Shown: positions 1-6,874 of the stretch, in pieces
Position numbering within the stretch: the first letter of the stretch is position 1
How the letters are laid out: each line of letters starts with the position of its first letter
Source of the DNA: Methanomicrobiales archaeon
Lineage (GTDB): Archaea > Halobacteriota > Methanomicrobia > Methanomicrobiales > JACTUA01
Direction: 5' to 3'
DNA length: 7,263 nucleotides
NCBI GenBank assembly: GCA_028678815.1
Contig: JAJRCS010000015.1
Span: 1-7,263 of the forward strand
The notes under the pieces: model-generated
The model's database searches: none
Seen by the model: only the letters and a program-made list of their open reading frames with translations
Told to the model about the DNA's origin: nothing
Position numbers and translations under genes: made by a program

Positions 1-1
1 T

Positions 2-436
2 ATCCTCCGGGCCGAGGGCGCGGACCTGGTCATCATGGACCCCGACACCCATGATCGGCTCATGGCCGTCATCCAGGGGCTCACCCACTTCGGGAACCTC
101 TGCATGGCCGACGCCATCCGCAGGAGCGGGACCGACCTTGCCGCAGCCCTCGGGGCCACCTCCCCGGTCTACCGGATCCAGATGGGCCTCATCGGCCGGC
201 TCCTCTCCCAGGACCCGGCCCTCTACGGGGACATGCTCCAGCTGAACCCCCATGTGCCGCCGGTCCTCGCCTCCTTCGAGGCGGCGGCGGCCGACCTCAG
301 GCAGCGGGTCGAGGGCGGGGACCTGCCCCCCTTCGTGGAGTTCTTCGAACGGGCCTCGGAGACGTACCGGCCGTACCTGGACCAGGCGGCGGCAGAGACC
401 GACGCCCTCATCGGCTTCCTGGCAGGGCTCCGATGA
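2..436 (+). CDS. tyrA: Prephenate dehydrogenase, C-terminal part (5' end outside window)
   Basis: Oxidative decarboxylation of prephenate to 4-hydroxyphenylpyruvate with NAD(P)+, the tyrosine branch from chorismate. The frame is open from base 2, so the start lies to the left; the 144 visible residues are the end of the nucleotide-binding domain and the all-helical C-terminal domain. The motif HDRLMAVIQGLTHF (visible residues 17-30) is the family hallmark, and the following YRIQMGLIGRLL and the LYGDMLQLNP stretch also fit TyrA. The internal ATG at base 35 is unlikely to be the real start, because the conserved sequence continues upstream of it. The stop TGA overlaps the ATG of pheA (ATGA), indicating an operon with coupled translation. 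Whether the missing N-terminus carries a chorismate mutase domain cannot be seen. Confidence 0.88.
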   Translation: MLRAEGADLVIMDPDTHDRLMAVIQGLTHFGNLCMADAIRRSGTDLAAALGATSPVYRIQMGLIGRLLSQDPALYGDMLQLNPHVPPVLASFEAAAADLRQRVEGGDLPPFVEFFERASETYRPYLDQAAAETDALIGFLAGLR

Positions 437-1230
437 TCGCGGTCCTCGGTCCCGAGGGGACCTTCAGCCACGAGCTCGCCCTCGCCCTCTTCGGCGAGGG
501 GGAGGTGGTCCTCCTCCCCACCATCCACCGGATCTTCGACGAGGTGGAGAGGGGGGCCTCCGACGGGCTCGTGCCCCTGGAGAACAGCGAGGCGGGCGGC
601 GTGGGGCCCACCCTGGACGGCCTGCAGGGCCATTCCGTCTCCATCACCGGCGAGGCCTACATGGAGGTGCACCACCACCTCGCCGCCCCCGGGCGGGTGG
701 AGGACCTCACCCTCGTCTACGCCCATCCCCAGACCCATGAGCAGTGCAGCGAGTTCCTCGAGGGGCTCGGGCTCGAGGTGGTCCACACCTCCTCGAACGC
801 CGCGAGCGCCCGGGCCATGCAGGAGCGGGAAGGCGCGGGCGCCATCGTCTCGGAGCTCACCGCCCGGATCTACGGCCTCCCCATCGCCCGGCGCGACGTG
901 CAGAACGCCTCCGGGAACACGACCCGGTTCATCCTCATCTCCACGAGGCCTCCCGCCGAGAGCCATCCCGAGAAGTGCAGCATCCTCATCGATCCCCGGG
1001 CGGACCGGCCGGGGCTCCTCCATGACCTCCTCTCGGTCTTTGCCCGGCGGGGGATCAATCTCATGAGGATCGAGTCCCGGCCGTCGAAGCGGGGGATGGG
1101 GAGCTATGTCTTCTTCCTCGACTTCGCCACGAGCCGGGGGTGGGAGGTGGCCATCCGGGAGCTCCAGGGGCTCACCCACGTGAAGAACCTCGGGTGCTAC
1201 CGGCGGCTGGAGGTGCCGGGGTGGAGGTGA
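433..1230 (+). CDS. pheA: Prephenate dehydratase, monofunctional, with C-terminal ACT domain
   Basis: Converts prephenate to phenylpyruvate, the phenylalanine branch; cytosolic. 265 residues, normal for a stand-alone enzyme with no chorismate mutase domain. The catalytic PDT domain covers about residues 1-170: it opens with LGPEGTFSH, has GLVPLENS at 45-52, and ends with NTTRF at 162-166, whose T-R-F is the catalytic signature. An ACT domain follows at about 180-262, with RPGLLHDLL (192-200) and IESRP (213-217), the motif that binds phenylalanine in this family, so feedback inhibition by phenylalanine is expected. The start ATG overlaps the tyrA stop (ATGA). Its ribosome binding site is weak (GGCAGGG at 421-427), consistent with coupling to tyrA translation. 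The 3' end overlaps the start of aroA. No key residue is missing. Confidence 0.95.
   Translation: MIAVLGPEGTFSHELALALFGEGEVVLLPTIHRIFDEVERGASDGLVPLENSEAGGVGPTLDGLQGHSVSITGEAYMEVHHHLAAPGRVEDLTLVYAHPQTHEQCSEFLEGLGLEVVHTSSNAASARAMQEREGAGAIVSELTARIYGLPIARRDVQNASGNTTRFILISTRPPAESHPEKCSILIDPRADRPGLLHDLLSVFARRGINLMRIESRPSKRGMGSYVFFLDFATSRGWEVAIRELQGLTHVKNLGCYRRLEVPGWR
1209..1215 (+). promoter_or_regulatory. Ribosome binding site of aroA
   Basis: GGAGGTG inside the last codons of pheA, a full complement to the 3' end of 16S rRNA. Its core is 7 bases before GTG 1221 and 13 before GTG 1227, which favours 1221 as the aroA start. Confidence 0.6.
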
Positions 1231-2489
1231 CCCTCCGGAAGGCAGGGGCTGTCGATCTCCGGGTCACCGCGCCCCCCTCCAAGTCCTTCACCCACCGGGC
1301 GATGGTGGCGGCGGGCCTCGCCCGCGGGCCCTCCACGCTCGCCGGCCCCCTCATCTCACAGGACACGGTGATCACGGGGGACGCCCTCCGGGCCCTCGGG
1401 GTCCTGGTGGCCTGGGAGAAGAAGTACGCGCACATCTCCGGCGTCGGCGGGAGGTTTCCCACCGCGGCGGAGACGGTCCTTGACCTCGGCGACTCGGGGA
1501 CGAGCATGCGGTTCTTCACCGCCCTCGCCCTCCTTGCGGAGAACCCTGTGGTGCTCCGGGGTAGCCCGAGGATGCACGAGCGGCCCATCGGCCCCCTCGC
1601 TGATGCCCTCGGGAAACTGGGAGGGGAGGTCCGGTACCTCGGCACGGAGGGGTACCCCCCGATCAGGGTCTCGGGGAGGTTCCGGGGCGGGGAGGTGGTT
1701 GTAGACGGGAGCCTCTCCAGCCAGTTTGTGTCTGCCATCCTCCTCGCCGCCCCCTGCGGCGAAGGAGACCTTACCCTCACCGTGAGCCCGCCCCCGGTCT
1801 CACGATCCTACCTGGACATCACGACAGAGGTCATGAAGGCCTTCCATGCCACCCCGGAACGGGAGGGGTACACCCGGTTCCATGTGAAGGGAGGAACGGG
1901 CTACCGGTGGCACGGCTACCAGATCGAGGGAGACTTCTCCTCGGCCTCCTATTATCTTGCCATGGGTGCCGTCTGTGGCGGACAGGTGAGGGTGGACAAC
2001 CTGAACCGGTCGTCTGTCCAGGGGGATCGGCGGTTCATCGGGATCCTGGAACAGATGGGATGCCGGATCGGGTGGGACTGGGACACGGTCACCCTGGAGA
2101 GCGCGGGAATCCTCTCAGGGACAGACGTGGAGATGTCGGGGAGCCCGGACACGGTCCAGACCCTCTGCGCGGTGGCCGCCTTTGCTCAGGGACCGACCCG
2201 GATCCGGGGGATCGGCCACCTCAGGCTCAAGGAGAGCGACCGGATCGAGGCAACGGCGAAGGCGCTCCGCAGCCTCGGCGGGGATGTAACGGTGGAGAGG
2301 GACATGATCACCATAGAGCCCCGCCCCCTCCACGGGGGTATCGTCGATCCCGCAGGCGACCACCGGACCGCCATGGCCTTCTCGGTGATCGGCCTCGGCG
2401 CCGGTGGTGTTACCATCCGGGACCCGGAGTGCGTCGCCAAGTCGTTCCCGGAGTTCTGGGAACCTCTCAGGAGGGCGAGTCTCCTGTGA
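1221..2489 (+). CDS. aroA: 3-phosphoshikimate 1-carboxyvinyltransferase (EPSP synthase)
   Basis: Transfers the enolpyruvyl group of phosphoenolpyruvate to shikimate-3-phosphate; sixth step of the shikimate pathway. With the GTG start at 1221 it has 422 residues, usual for the family. Conserved blocks are in order: PPSKSFTHR (substrate-binding SKS at 20-22), LGDSGTSMRF (89-98), SPRMHERP (115-122), EGDFSSASY (236-244), the catalytic Asp310 in SPDTVQTL, Glu338 in KESDR (337-341), DHR (380-382) and Lys407 in VAKSFPEF. The active site therefore looks intact. Start choice: GGAGG at 1209-1213 lies 7 bases before GTG 1221. The alternative GTG 1227 makes a GTGA overlap with the pheA stop but puts that site 13 bases away. 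A longer in-frame extension back to 1140 lies wholly inside pheA and adds nothing conserved. The stop overlaps the next gene by GTGA. Confidence 0.94.
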   Translation: MEVTLRKAGAVDLRVTAPPSKSFTHRAMVAAGLARGPSTLAGPLISQDTVITGDALRALGVLVAWEKKYAHISGVGGRFPTAAETVLDLGDSGTSMRFFTALALLAENPVVLRGSPRMHERPIGPLADALGKLGGEVRYLGTEGYPPIRVSGRFRGGEVVVDGSLSSQFVSAILLAAPCGEGDLTLTVSPPPVSRSYLDITTEVMKAFHATPEREGYTRFHVKGGTGYRWHGYQIEGDFSSASYYLAMGAVCGGQVRVDNLNRSSVQGDRRFIGILEQMGCRIGWDWDTVTLESAGILSGTDVEMSGSPDTVQTLCAVAAFAQGPTRIRGIGHLRLKESDRIEATAKALRSLGGDVTVERDMITIEPRPLHGGIVDPAGDHRTAMAFSVIGLGAGGVTIRDPECVAKSFPEFWEPLRRASLL

Positions 2490-3859
2490 GGATCATCCTC
2501 ACCGGTTTCCGGGGGACCGGGAAGACCACCGCCGGGGAGATCCTCGCCGGGAGGCTGGGACTCCCCTTCCTCGACACCGACCGGATCATCGAGGGGCGGG
2601 CCGGGAAGAAGATCCCCGCCATCTTCAGGGAGAGGGGCGAGGCCGGTTTCCGGGAGCTGGAGCGGCAGGTCATTGCCTCGCTCCCCCAGGACGGGGTGGT
2701 CGTGGGAACCGGGGGTGGGGCGGTGCTCGACCCGGTGAACGTGGAGCGGCTGCGCAAGGGTTCCCTTGTCTTCCTCCTCCAGGCCGGGGAGGAGACCATC
2801 GCCCGGAGGATCGGGGGGAGTGACCGCCCCTCTCTCACCGGGAAGCCCCCGGCCGATGAGGTGGGCGTGCTCCTCAGGGACCGGCAGCCGGCGTACCTCC
2901 GGGCGGCCGACTTCTGCATCGGCACGGAGAGGGGGCCCCCTGCATGGGCCGCCGGGGAGGTCCTCAGGATCCTGGAGGAGGGTCCCACCCCGGCCCTGTC
3001 CCGGGCGTCGGGGATGAAGTTCATCGGGCAGCTCCCGCTCAGGGAGGGCGACCGGGCCGCCCTCTCCGCCCTGTTGAAAGGTGGGGAAAAGGGCGGCCTC
3101 TGCGCCATCGCGGGGTACCCGTGCTCCCACAGCAGGAGCCCGGCGCTCTGGAACGGCCTCTTCGCCCGGTACGGCCTCCCGTACCTCTACACCTCCTTCG
3201 AGTGGCCGGATATCGGGGAGCTGATCCAGGCAGTCCGGGACCTCGGCGTCCGGGGCCTCGCGGTCACCATCCCCTTCAAGGAGACGGTCATACCCCACCT
3301 GGACGGGGTCGACCCTGATGCCCGGGCCATCGGGGCGGTGAACACCGTGGTCCAGTGCGGCGGGGTGCTCAGGGGCTTCAACACCGACTGGCTCGGGATC
3401 CGCGCACCCCTGGAGGACCGGGCAGGGGCGCGCGCCGTGGTGCTCGGGGCCGGGGGGGCGGCTGCGGCGGCGGTGTATGCCCTCCGCTCCCTCGGGATGG
3501 AGGTGACCATCCTGAACCGGACGCCGGGGAAGGCCGCGGGCCTCGCGGAACGGTCGGGGTGCCGCGCGGCCCCCCTCTCCTCCGTCCGGGACCTCCGGCC
3601 GGAGGTGGTGGTGAATGCGACACCGGTGGGGATGCACCCGGACCGCTCGTCGCTCCTCGCGGCGGAGGACCTCAGGGAGGGGATGACGGTCTTTGACCTG
3701 GTCTACACCCCGCCCGAGACCCCCCTCCTCGCCCTCGCGCGCAGGGCCGGGTGCCGGGTCATCCCGGGGACCGAGATGTTCATCCATCAGGCCCGCGAAC
3801 AGTTCTTCCATGTCACGGGTATCCGGGTCCCCGGGGACATCGTCAGGGAGCTGGTGTAG
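2486..3859 (+). CDS. aroK-aroE: Fused shikimate kinase (bacterial AroK type) - shikimate dehydrogenase (AroE)
   Basis: Predicted bifunctional enzyme of 457 residues: AroE reduces 3-dehydroshikimate with NADPH, and AroK phosphorylates shikimate with ATP, two consecutive steps. The kinase half (about 1-165) has a Walker A loop GFRGTGKTT (7-15), the shikimate-binding DTD (30-32), FRELE (55-59), GTGGG (74-78), the lid Arg in DRPSLTG (113-119) and RQPAYLRAAD (133-142). The dehydrogenase half (about 205-457) has SHSRSP (214-219), TIPFKE with catalytic Lys265, GAVNT (283-287), FNTDW with Asp301, the NADP loop GAGGAA (321-326), NRT (344-346), NATPVGM (377-383) and GTEMFIHQA (428-436). Both sites look complete. 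Residues 166-204 match neither domain as far as I can tell. The GTG start overlaps the aroA stop (GTGA), with AGGAGG at 2469-2474. The frame is also open back to 1907, but that part is a shadow of aroA. An ATG at 3014 (Met177) could give a separate AroE. Many archaea use an unrelated GHMP-type shikimate kinase, so the AroK type here is notable. Confidence 0.93.
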   Translation: MRIILTGFRGTGKTTAGEILAGRLGLPFLDTDRIIEGRAGKKIPAIFRERGEAGFRELERQVIASLPQDGVVVGTGGGAVLDPVNVERLRKGSLVFLLQAGEETIARRIGGSDRPSLTGKPPADEVGVLLRDRQPAYLRAADFCIGTERGPPAWAAGEVLRILEEGPTPALSRASGMKFIGQLPLREGDRAALSALLKGGEKGGLCAIAGYPCSHSRSPALWNGLFARYGLPYLYTSFEWPDIGELIQAVRDLGVRGLAVTIPFKETVIPHLDGVDPDARAIGAVNTVVQCGGVLRGFNTDWLGIRAPLEDRAGARAVVLGAGGAAAAAVYALRSLGMEVTILNRTPGKAAGLAERSGCRAAPLSSVRDLRPEVVVNATPVGMHPDRSSLLAAEDLREGMTVFDLVYTPPETPLLALARRAGCRVIPGTEMFIHQAREQFFHVTGIRVPGDIVRELV

Positions 3860-4879
3860 GTGAACAGCTTCGGCAGGAACTTCCGGATCACGAGCTTCGG
3901 CGAGAGCCACGGGAAGGCCCTCGGGGTCGTCATAGACGGCTGCCCGCCCGGCCTCACCATCGCCGGGGCCGATATCCAGCCCTTCCTGGACCGGCGGCGC
4001 CCGGGGAAGGGCCCCCTCGAGTCCCCGAGGAAGGAGCCCGACCGGGTGGAGATCCTCTCCGGCCTCTTCCGGGGAAGGACCACCGGCGCCCCCCTCGCCC
4101 TCATGGTGGAGAACCGGGACGTAAGAGAGGAGGACTACGACGAGCTGGAGGGGATCTTCCGGCCGGGCCATGCCGACTACACCTGGCAGGCCAAGTACGG
4201 TATCCGGGACCACCGGGGCGGTGGCAGGTCCTCGGGGAGGGAGACGGTGGCGCGGGTCGCGGCCGGTGCGGTGGCTGCGAGGATCCTCGCGGGGAAGGGG
4301 ATCAAGATCACGGGCCGGATCCTCGAGATCCACGGGAAGCGGGACCCCGATGCCATGGCCCGGGAGATCGAGGCGGCCCGGGACGAGGGGGACTCGGTGG
4401 GGGGGATCGCCGAGGTCCTCGTCTCGGGCTGCCCCCCGGGGCTCGGGGACCCGGTCTTTGGCAAGCTCGATGCCCTCCTCGCCCATGCCCTCATGGGCAT
4501 CGGGGCGGTGAAGGGCGTGGAGATCGGGGAGGGATTTGCCGCGGCCCGGATGAAGGGGAGCAAGCACAACGATGCCATGACCCGGGCCGGCTTTGCCACG
4601 AACCATGCCGGGGGGATCCTCGGGGGGATCAGCACCGGCCAGGAGATCGTCGCCCGGATCGCGGTGAAGCCGACCCCCTCCATCGCAAAGACCCAGAGGA
4701 CCGTGAACCGGAAGGGGGAGGAGGTCTCGGTCTCCATCCGGGGGCGGCATGACCCCTGCATCGTACCCCGGATCCTCCCGGTGGCCGAGGCCATGGTGGC
4801 CCTCGTCATCCTCGACGAGTTCCTCGAGCAGGCGAAGTACCGCGAGCCCGCCAAATCGGGCGCGGGTGGAAGAGGCTGA
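3860..4879 (+). CDS. aroC: Chorismate synthase
   Basis: Makes chorismate from EPSP by anti-1,4 elimination of phosphate; needs reduced FMN. 339 residues, slightly short but within the family range. The N-terminus FGRNFRITSFGESHG carries conserved His17. RPGHADYTW (101-109) holds the second conserved histidine, His104. GGRSSGRETVARVAAGA (121-137) is the most recognisable signature, followed by KHNDAM (235-240), NHAGGILGGISTG (248-260), KPTPSI (270-275) and GRHDPC (295-300). The GTG start begins directly after the TAG of the fusion gene, with no gap or overlap, and AGGGAG (3845-3850) sits 9 bases upstream, so it belongs to the same operon. The C-terminal tail after residue 325 is short and rich in G, R and A, probably disordered. 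Confidence 0.96.
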   Translation: MNSFGRNFRITSFGESHGKALGVVIDGCPPGLTIAGADIQPFLDRRRPGKGPLESPRKEPDRVEILSGLFRGRTTGAPLALMVENRDVREEDYDELEGIFRPGHADYTWQAKYGIRDHRGGGRSSGRETVARVAAGAVAARILAGKGIKITGRILEIHGKRDPDAMAREIEAARDEGDSVGGIAEVLVSGCPPGLGDPVFGKLDALLAHALMGIGAVKGVEIGEGFAAARMKGSKHNDAMTRAGFATNHAGGILGGISTGQEIVARIAVKPTPSIAKTQRTVNRKGEEVSVSIRGRHDPCIVPRILPVAEAMVALVILDEFLEQAKYREPAKSGAGGRG

Positions 4880-4889
4880 AGGAGAGGTT

Positions 4890-5093
4890 ATGGAAGACGA
4901 AGGAGAGACCTACGGCCCCGAGACCTGCGCCCACTGCGAGGGTGCGGGGTGCTGCTACTGCGACAAGAGGGGGAAGGTCCTCGTCCGCCAGCCCTCGAAG
5001 AAGTGCCACCACTGCGACGGGGACGGGTGCATCTACTGCGGGTTCACCGGCTGGGCGGGGCTCCTCCCCAAGTACTCGTCCTGCAAGTGGTGA
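4890..5093 (+). CDS. Small CxxC zinc-finger-like protein (DnaJ-type cysteine motifs)
   Basis: 67 residues, function unknown. Ten cysteines include four CxxC pairs: C13/C16, C21/C24, C39/C42 and C47/C50. These form two similar halves, CAHCEGAGCCYC (13-24) and CHHCDGDGCIYC (39-50), each with the CxxCxGxGCxxC layout seen in the DnaJ zinc-finger domain. Extra cysteines are C22 and C65. By analogy two zinc ions could be bound, but the J domain and substrate-binding domains of DnaJ are absent. A rubredoxin-like iron centre is a less likely alternative. It has no signal peptide or membrane segment. It starts at ATG 4890, ten bases after the aroC stop, with GGAG at 4881-4884 and GAGG at 4884-4887 upstream, so it is probably the last gene of the aro operon. 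The frame is open further upstream to 4749, but that part overlaps aroC and is not conserved-looking. Confidence 0.8.
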   Translation: MEDEGETYGPETCAHCEGAGCCYCDKRGKVLVRQPSKKCHHCDGDGCIYCGFTGWAGLLPKYSSCKW

Positions 5094-5114
5094 CCGGGCG
5101 ATACCGGGAACACG

Positions 5115-5138
5115 GCGGAGGGCCCTCCGCGGGGCCCC
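5115..5138. repeat. Adjacent GC-only palindromes downstream of the aro operon
   Basis: Bases 5115-5130 form a perfect 16-base palindrome (GCGGAGGGCCCTCCGC), followed directly by the 8-base palindrome GGGGCCCC at 5131-5138. The first can fold as a 6-bp hairpin with a GGCC loop. It lies 22 bases after the stop of the CxxC gene, so it could stabilise or end the operon transcript, but no T-run follows. Chance palindromes are more frequent in such GC-rich sequence. Confidence 0.4.
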
Positions 5139-5196
5139 ATCCGGCCAGGGTACACGACGGAGGATCCCCGTGGAGGGACCCGGTCCGGCCCTTTCA

Positions 5197-5204
5197 TTTT
5201 TAAA
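5197..5204 (+). promoter_or_regulatory. Probable archaeal TATA box for the secreted-protein gene
   Basis: TTTTTAAA is the only A/T-rich stretch in the intergenic region and lies about 50 bases before ATG 5253. Transcription would begin near 5225-5230, giving a leader of about 25 bases that contains the ribosome binding site GGGAGGG (5238-5244, 8 bases before ATG). The same T-run could also help end transcription of the upstream operon. Confidence 0.45.
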
Positions 5205-5252
5205 CCCGCAGGTCCCACCTGAGCTCCAGAGCGAGCAGGGAGGGAACAGGTC

Positions 5253-6170
5253 ATGAGTCCACGGATCCCCGTATCCTTCAGGCGGTTCTCCCCGGTTTTC
5301 CTCGTGATCATCGGGGCCTTCCTCCTTCTTCTCCCGGCACAGGCAGCGCCTGCCACGGGAGGCGTCGTGTACAGCACCGACTTCTCCACCGATCCCGGCT
5401 GGTCGACGAACAACCCCGCGACCAACTACCATGACCCTGCGAAGGGCATGTTCCACTACCTCATGCGCGACGGGAGCGGCGCATACGTGAACGTGAAGGT
5501 GCCCTACGACGGGGAGTCCTTCACCCTCTCCTTCGATATCCTTCCTGAACGAACCGATTACCAGGCAACGGTGAAGTTCGGGCTCGGGGACGACGACCAG
5601 GTGACGCAGGATCGGCTCACCATGTTCACCGAGCTCGAGAACGGGCCCTACGGGAGGATCATCTGGATCCGGTCCATCGACCTCCAGAACCAGCGGAGGG
5701 AGGCCTCCTCCTACTTCCTCTCCTACGGCGGCCCGACGGTCCAGTTCGAGGACGGGGTCTGGTACCACATGGACATGGACTACCGGACCGAGACCCGGAG
5801 CCTCTCCCTCTCCATGTACCGGCTGAACGACTCCCAGCCCGTCTGGCATTACACGCTGGACAACGTCTCCATCTTCCCCACCATGGACCGGATTTACATG
5901 TCCAAGATCGGGGACTCCACGAACCCGAATGCCATCGCCGAGGGGTACATCGACAACGTGGCCTTCTCCCTCCACTTCCCGGTGGAGACACCGGCGGCGG
6001 TTACCACGCAGAGCCCGGCCACGCCTGCCACCACCCCCGCCATGACGACCCCGGGGACGCAGGTCCCCGGGAAGCAGGCAGAACCGATCCCGCTCTCCCT
6101 CCCGGTCATCCTGGCCGCCCTCGTCGTCTCCCTCTTCTGTGCGGGGAGGGCCCGGGCCCGGAACCGGTGA
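5253..6170 (+). CDS. Secreted, membrane-anchored surface protein of unknown function
   Basis: 305 residues. The N-terminus is a typical signal peptide: basic residues up to R11, a hydrophobic core FLVIIGAFLLLLP (about 16-28) and a likely cleavage near AQA (29-31). The extracellular part (about 32-245) is rich in aromatic residues, D and N, with alternating hydrophobic stretches such as SFTLSFDIL and SLSLSMYRL. It looks like a beta-sandwich of the concanavalin A/LamG type, an impression from the pattern and not a motif match. Residues about 246-278 are a stalk rich in T, P, A and S, a likely glycosylation region. A hydrophobic helix (about 280-298) and a basic tail RARARNR follow, so the protein should be held in the membrane with the bulk outside. 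An archaeosortase-type sorting signal is possible, but no known tripartite motif is clear. It has its own promoter-like sequence and is convergent with aroD. Confidence 0.85.
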   Translation: MSPRIPVSFRRFSPVFLVIIGAFLLLLPAQAAPATGGVVYSTDFSTDPGWSTNNPATNYHDPAKGMFHYLMRDGSGAYVNVKVPYDGESFTLSFDILPERTDYQATVKFGLGDDDQVTQDRLTMFTELENGPYGRIIWIRSIDLQNQRREASSYFLSYGGPTVQFEDGVWYHMDMDYRTETRSLSLSMYRLNDSQPVWHYTLDNVSIFPTMDRIYMSKIGDSTNPNAIAEGYIDNVAFSLHFPVETPAAVTTQSPATPATTPAMTTPGTQVPGKQAEPIPLSLPVILAALVVSLFCAGRARARNR

Positions 6171-6185
6171 CCCGGCCCTTTTTTT
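6154..6185 (+). terminator. Hairpin plus T7 run after the secreted-protein gene
   Basis: GGGCC (6154-6158) pairs with GGCCC (6174-6178). After one C/C mismatch, GG (6160-6161) also pairs with CC (6171-6172). Seven T's follow at 6179-6185. The hairpin includes the last codons of the gene. A T-run is the main terminator signal in archaea, so this is a good candidate. Confidence 0.55.
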
Positions 6186-6199
6186 GCAGGAAGTCCTGC
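6186..6199. repeat. Short inverted repeat between convergent genes
   Basis: GCAGGA (6186-6191) and TCCTGC (6194-6199) are perfect inverted copies around AG, best folded as a 5-bp stem with an AAGT loop. It starts just after the T7 run and lies five bases beyond the aroD stop on the other strand. It may protect the aroD mRNA 3' end. On the aroD strand it is followed by A's, not T's, so it is not a standard terminator. Confidence 0.35.
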
Positions 6200-6203
6200 C
6201 CCG

Positions 6204-6836
6204 TCACCTGCCCAGGAGGGCCTGTACCTTTTTGAAATCAGCGAGGGAGAACTGGCCGGGCGCGGCCTGCGTGCCGGCATGGGTGTAGGCAAACTCGGAC
6301 CCGAAGAAGGGGAGGATCACCCGTGCGAACCGGAACTCGTCCCCAAGCACCCCCGTGCAAACGGGTTTCTCTGCCCGGAGGGTGAACTTCAGCAGCTCGA
6401 GGAGGTCCTGCTCATCCGCCGGCCGGACCACGATCTTGGGGATGTCGCCGTACCGGCGGAGTTCCCGTTCCACCCGGCGGAGTTCCCCGGATGCGGGCAT
6501 ATCCATGGCATGACGGGATGCGATGATACCCTTCCCCTTCCCCCGTATCAGGGGGGCGAAGGAGGAGAAGGGCATCTCGACGTCCACGAAGTCCGCGAAG
6601 GTGAGAAGCGGCTCCACCATCTCCCACCATTCCCCGGGGCTGCCCGCGAACCGCCCTCCCTCGGCCTCGCTCCGGAGCGTAAGGATGATGGGTCCCCGGA
6701 AGGCCGACCGGATGGACGGGAGCTCTGCCGCGGGATCCTTCTCCATGAGATCGACCCGGACCTCGAGGAGATCCGGCGAGAGGGCTGCCGCCCGGGCGGC
6801 CTCCCGGGCATCCACGACCGTGGCCACGATCCGCAT
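6204..6836 (-). CDS. aroD: 3-dehydroquinate dehydratase, type I
   Basis: Dehydrates 3-dehydroquinate to 3-dehydroshikimate through a Schiff base; third step of the shikimate pathway, feeding the fused AroE domain encoded nearby. Counted from ATG 6836 it has 210 residues, normal for archaeal type I enzymes. Conserved features are: EVRVD (25-29) for substrate binding, ASRH with catalytic His109, PKIVV with the Schiff-base lysine Lys134, the substrate-binding Arg172 in FRFARV, and near the C-terminus GSEFAYTHAG and QAAPGQFSL. Start choice: the ATG at 6836 has GGAGG 8 bases upstream. A GTG at 6842 would add two residues but sits only 2 bases from that site. The gene lies on the opposite strand from the aro operon, has its own promoter-like sequence, and converges with the secreted-protein gene, so it is transcribed separately. 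Confidence 0.95.
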   Translation of the reverse strand: MRIVATVVDAREAARAAALSPDLLEVRVDLMEKDPAAELPSIRSAFRGPIILTLRSEAEGGRFAGSPGEWWEMVEPLLTFADFVDVEMPFSSFAPLIRGKGKGIIASRHAMDMPASGELRRVERELRRYGDIPKIVVRPADEQDLLELLKFTLRAEKPVCTGVLGDEFRFARVILPFFGSEFAYTHAGTQAAPGQFSLADFKKVQALLGR

Positions 6837-6844
6837 GCTCACGT

Positions 6845-6852
6845 CCTCCTCC
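6845..6852 (-). promoter_or_regulatory. Ribosome binding site of aroD
   Basis: On the minus strand the sequence reads AGGAGGAGGAC before GTG 6842 and ATG 6836, giving two overlapping GGAGG copies. The copy nearer the gene is 8 bases before the ATG, the spacing seen in other genes here, and so favours ATG 6836. Confidence 0.6.
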
Positions 6853-6874
6853 TAAAGAGATACGGGGAAGGCGC

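Noticed and set aside
223..1179. 318-residue minus-strand frame
   Set aside because: Antisense shadow of tyrA and pheA with the same biased composition and no family features.
2186..4750. 854-residue open frame on the minus strand
   Set aside because: It lies opposite aroA, the fusion gene and aroC. It is dominated by P, G, R, E and D as expected from the antisense of GC-rich codons, and has no recognisable motif.
5181..5204. Hairpin GGACC-C-GGTCC plus T-run as a classic intrinsic terminator
   Set aside because: The inverted repeat has a one-base loop, so it would not fold well. The T-run fits better as part of a TATA box.
4806..5975. 389-residue minus-strand frame
   Set aside because: It crosses aroC, the CxxC gene, the promoter region and the secreted-protein gene. 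Composition is typical of an antisense shadow.
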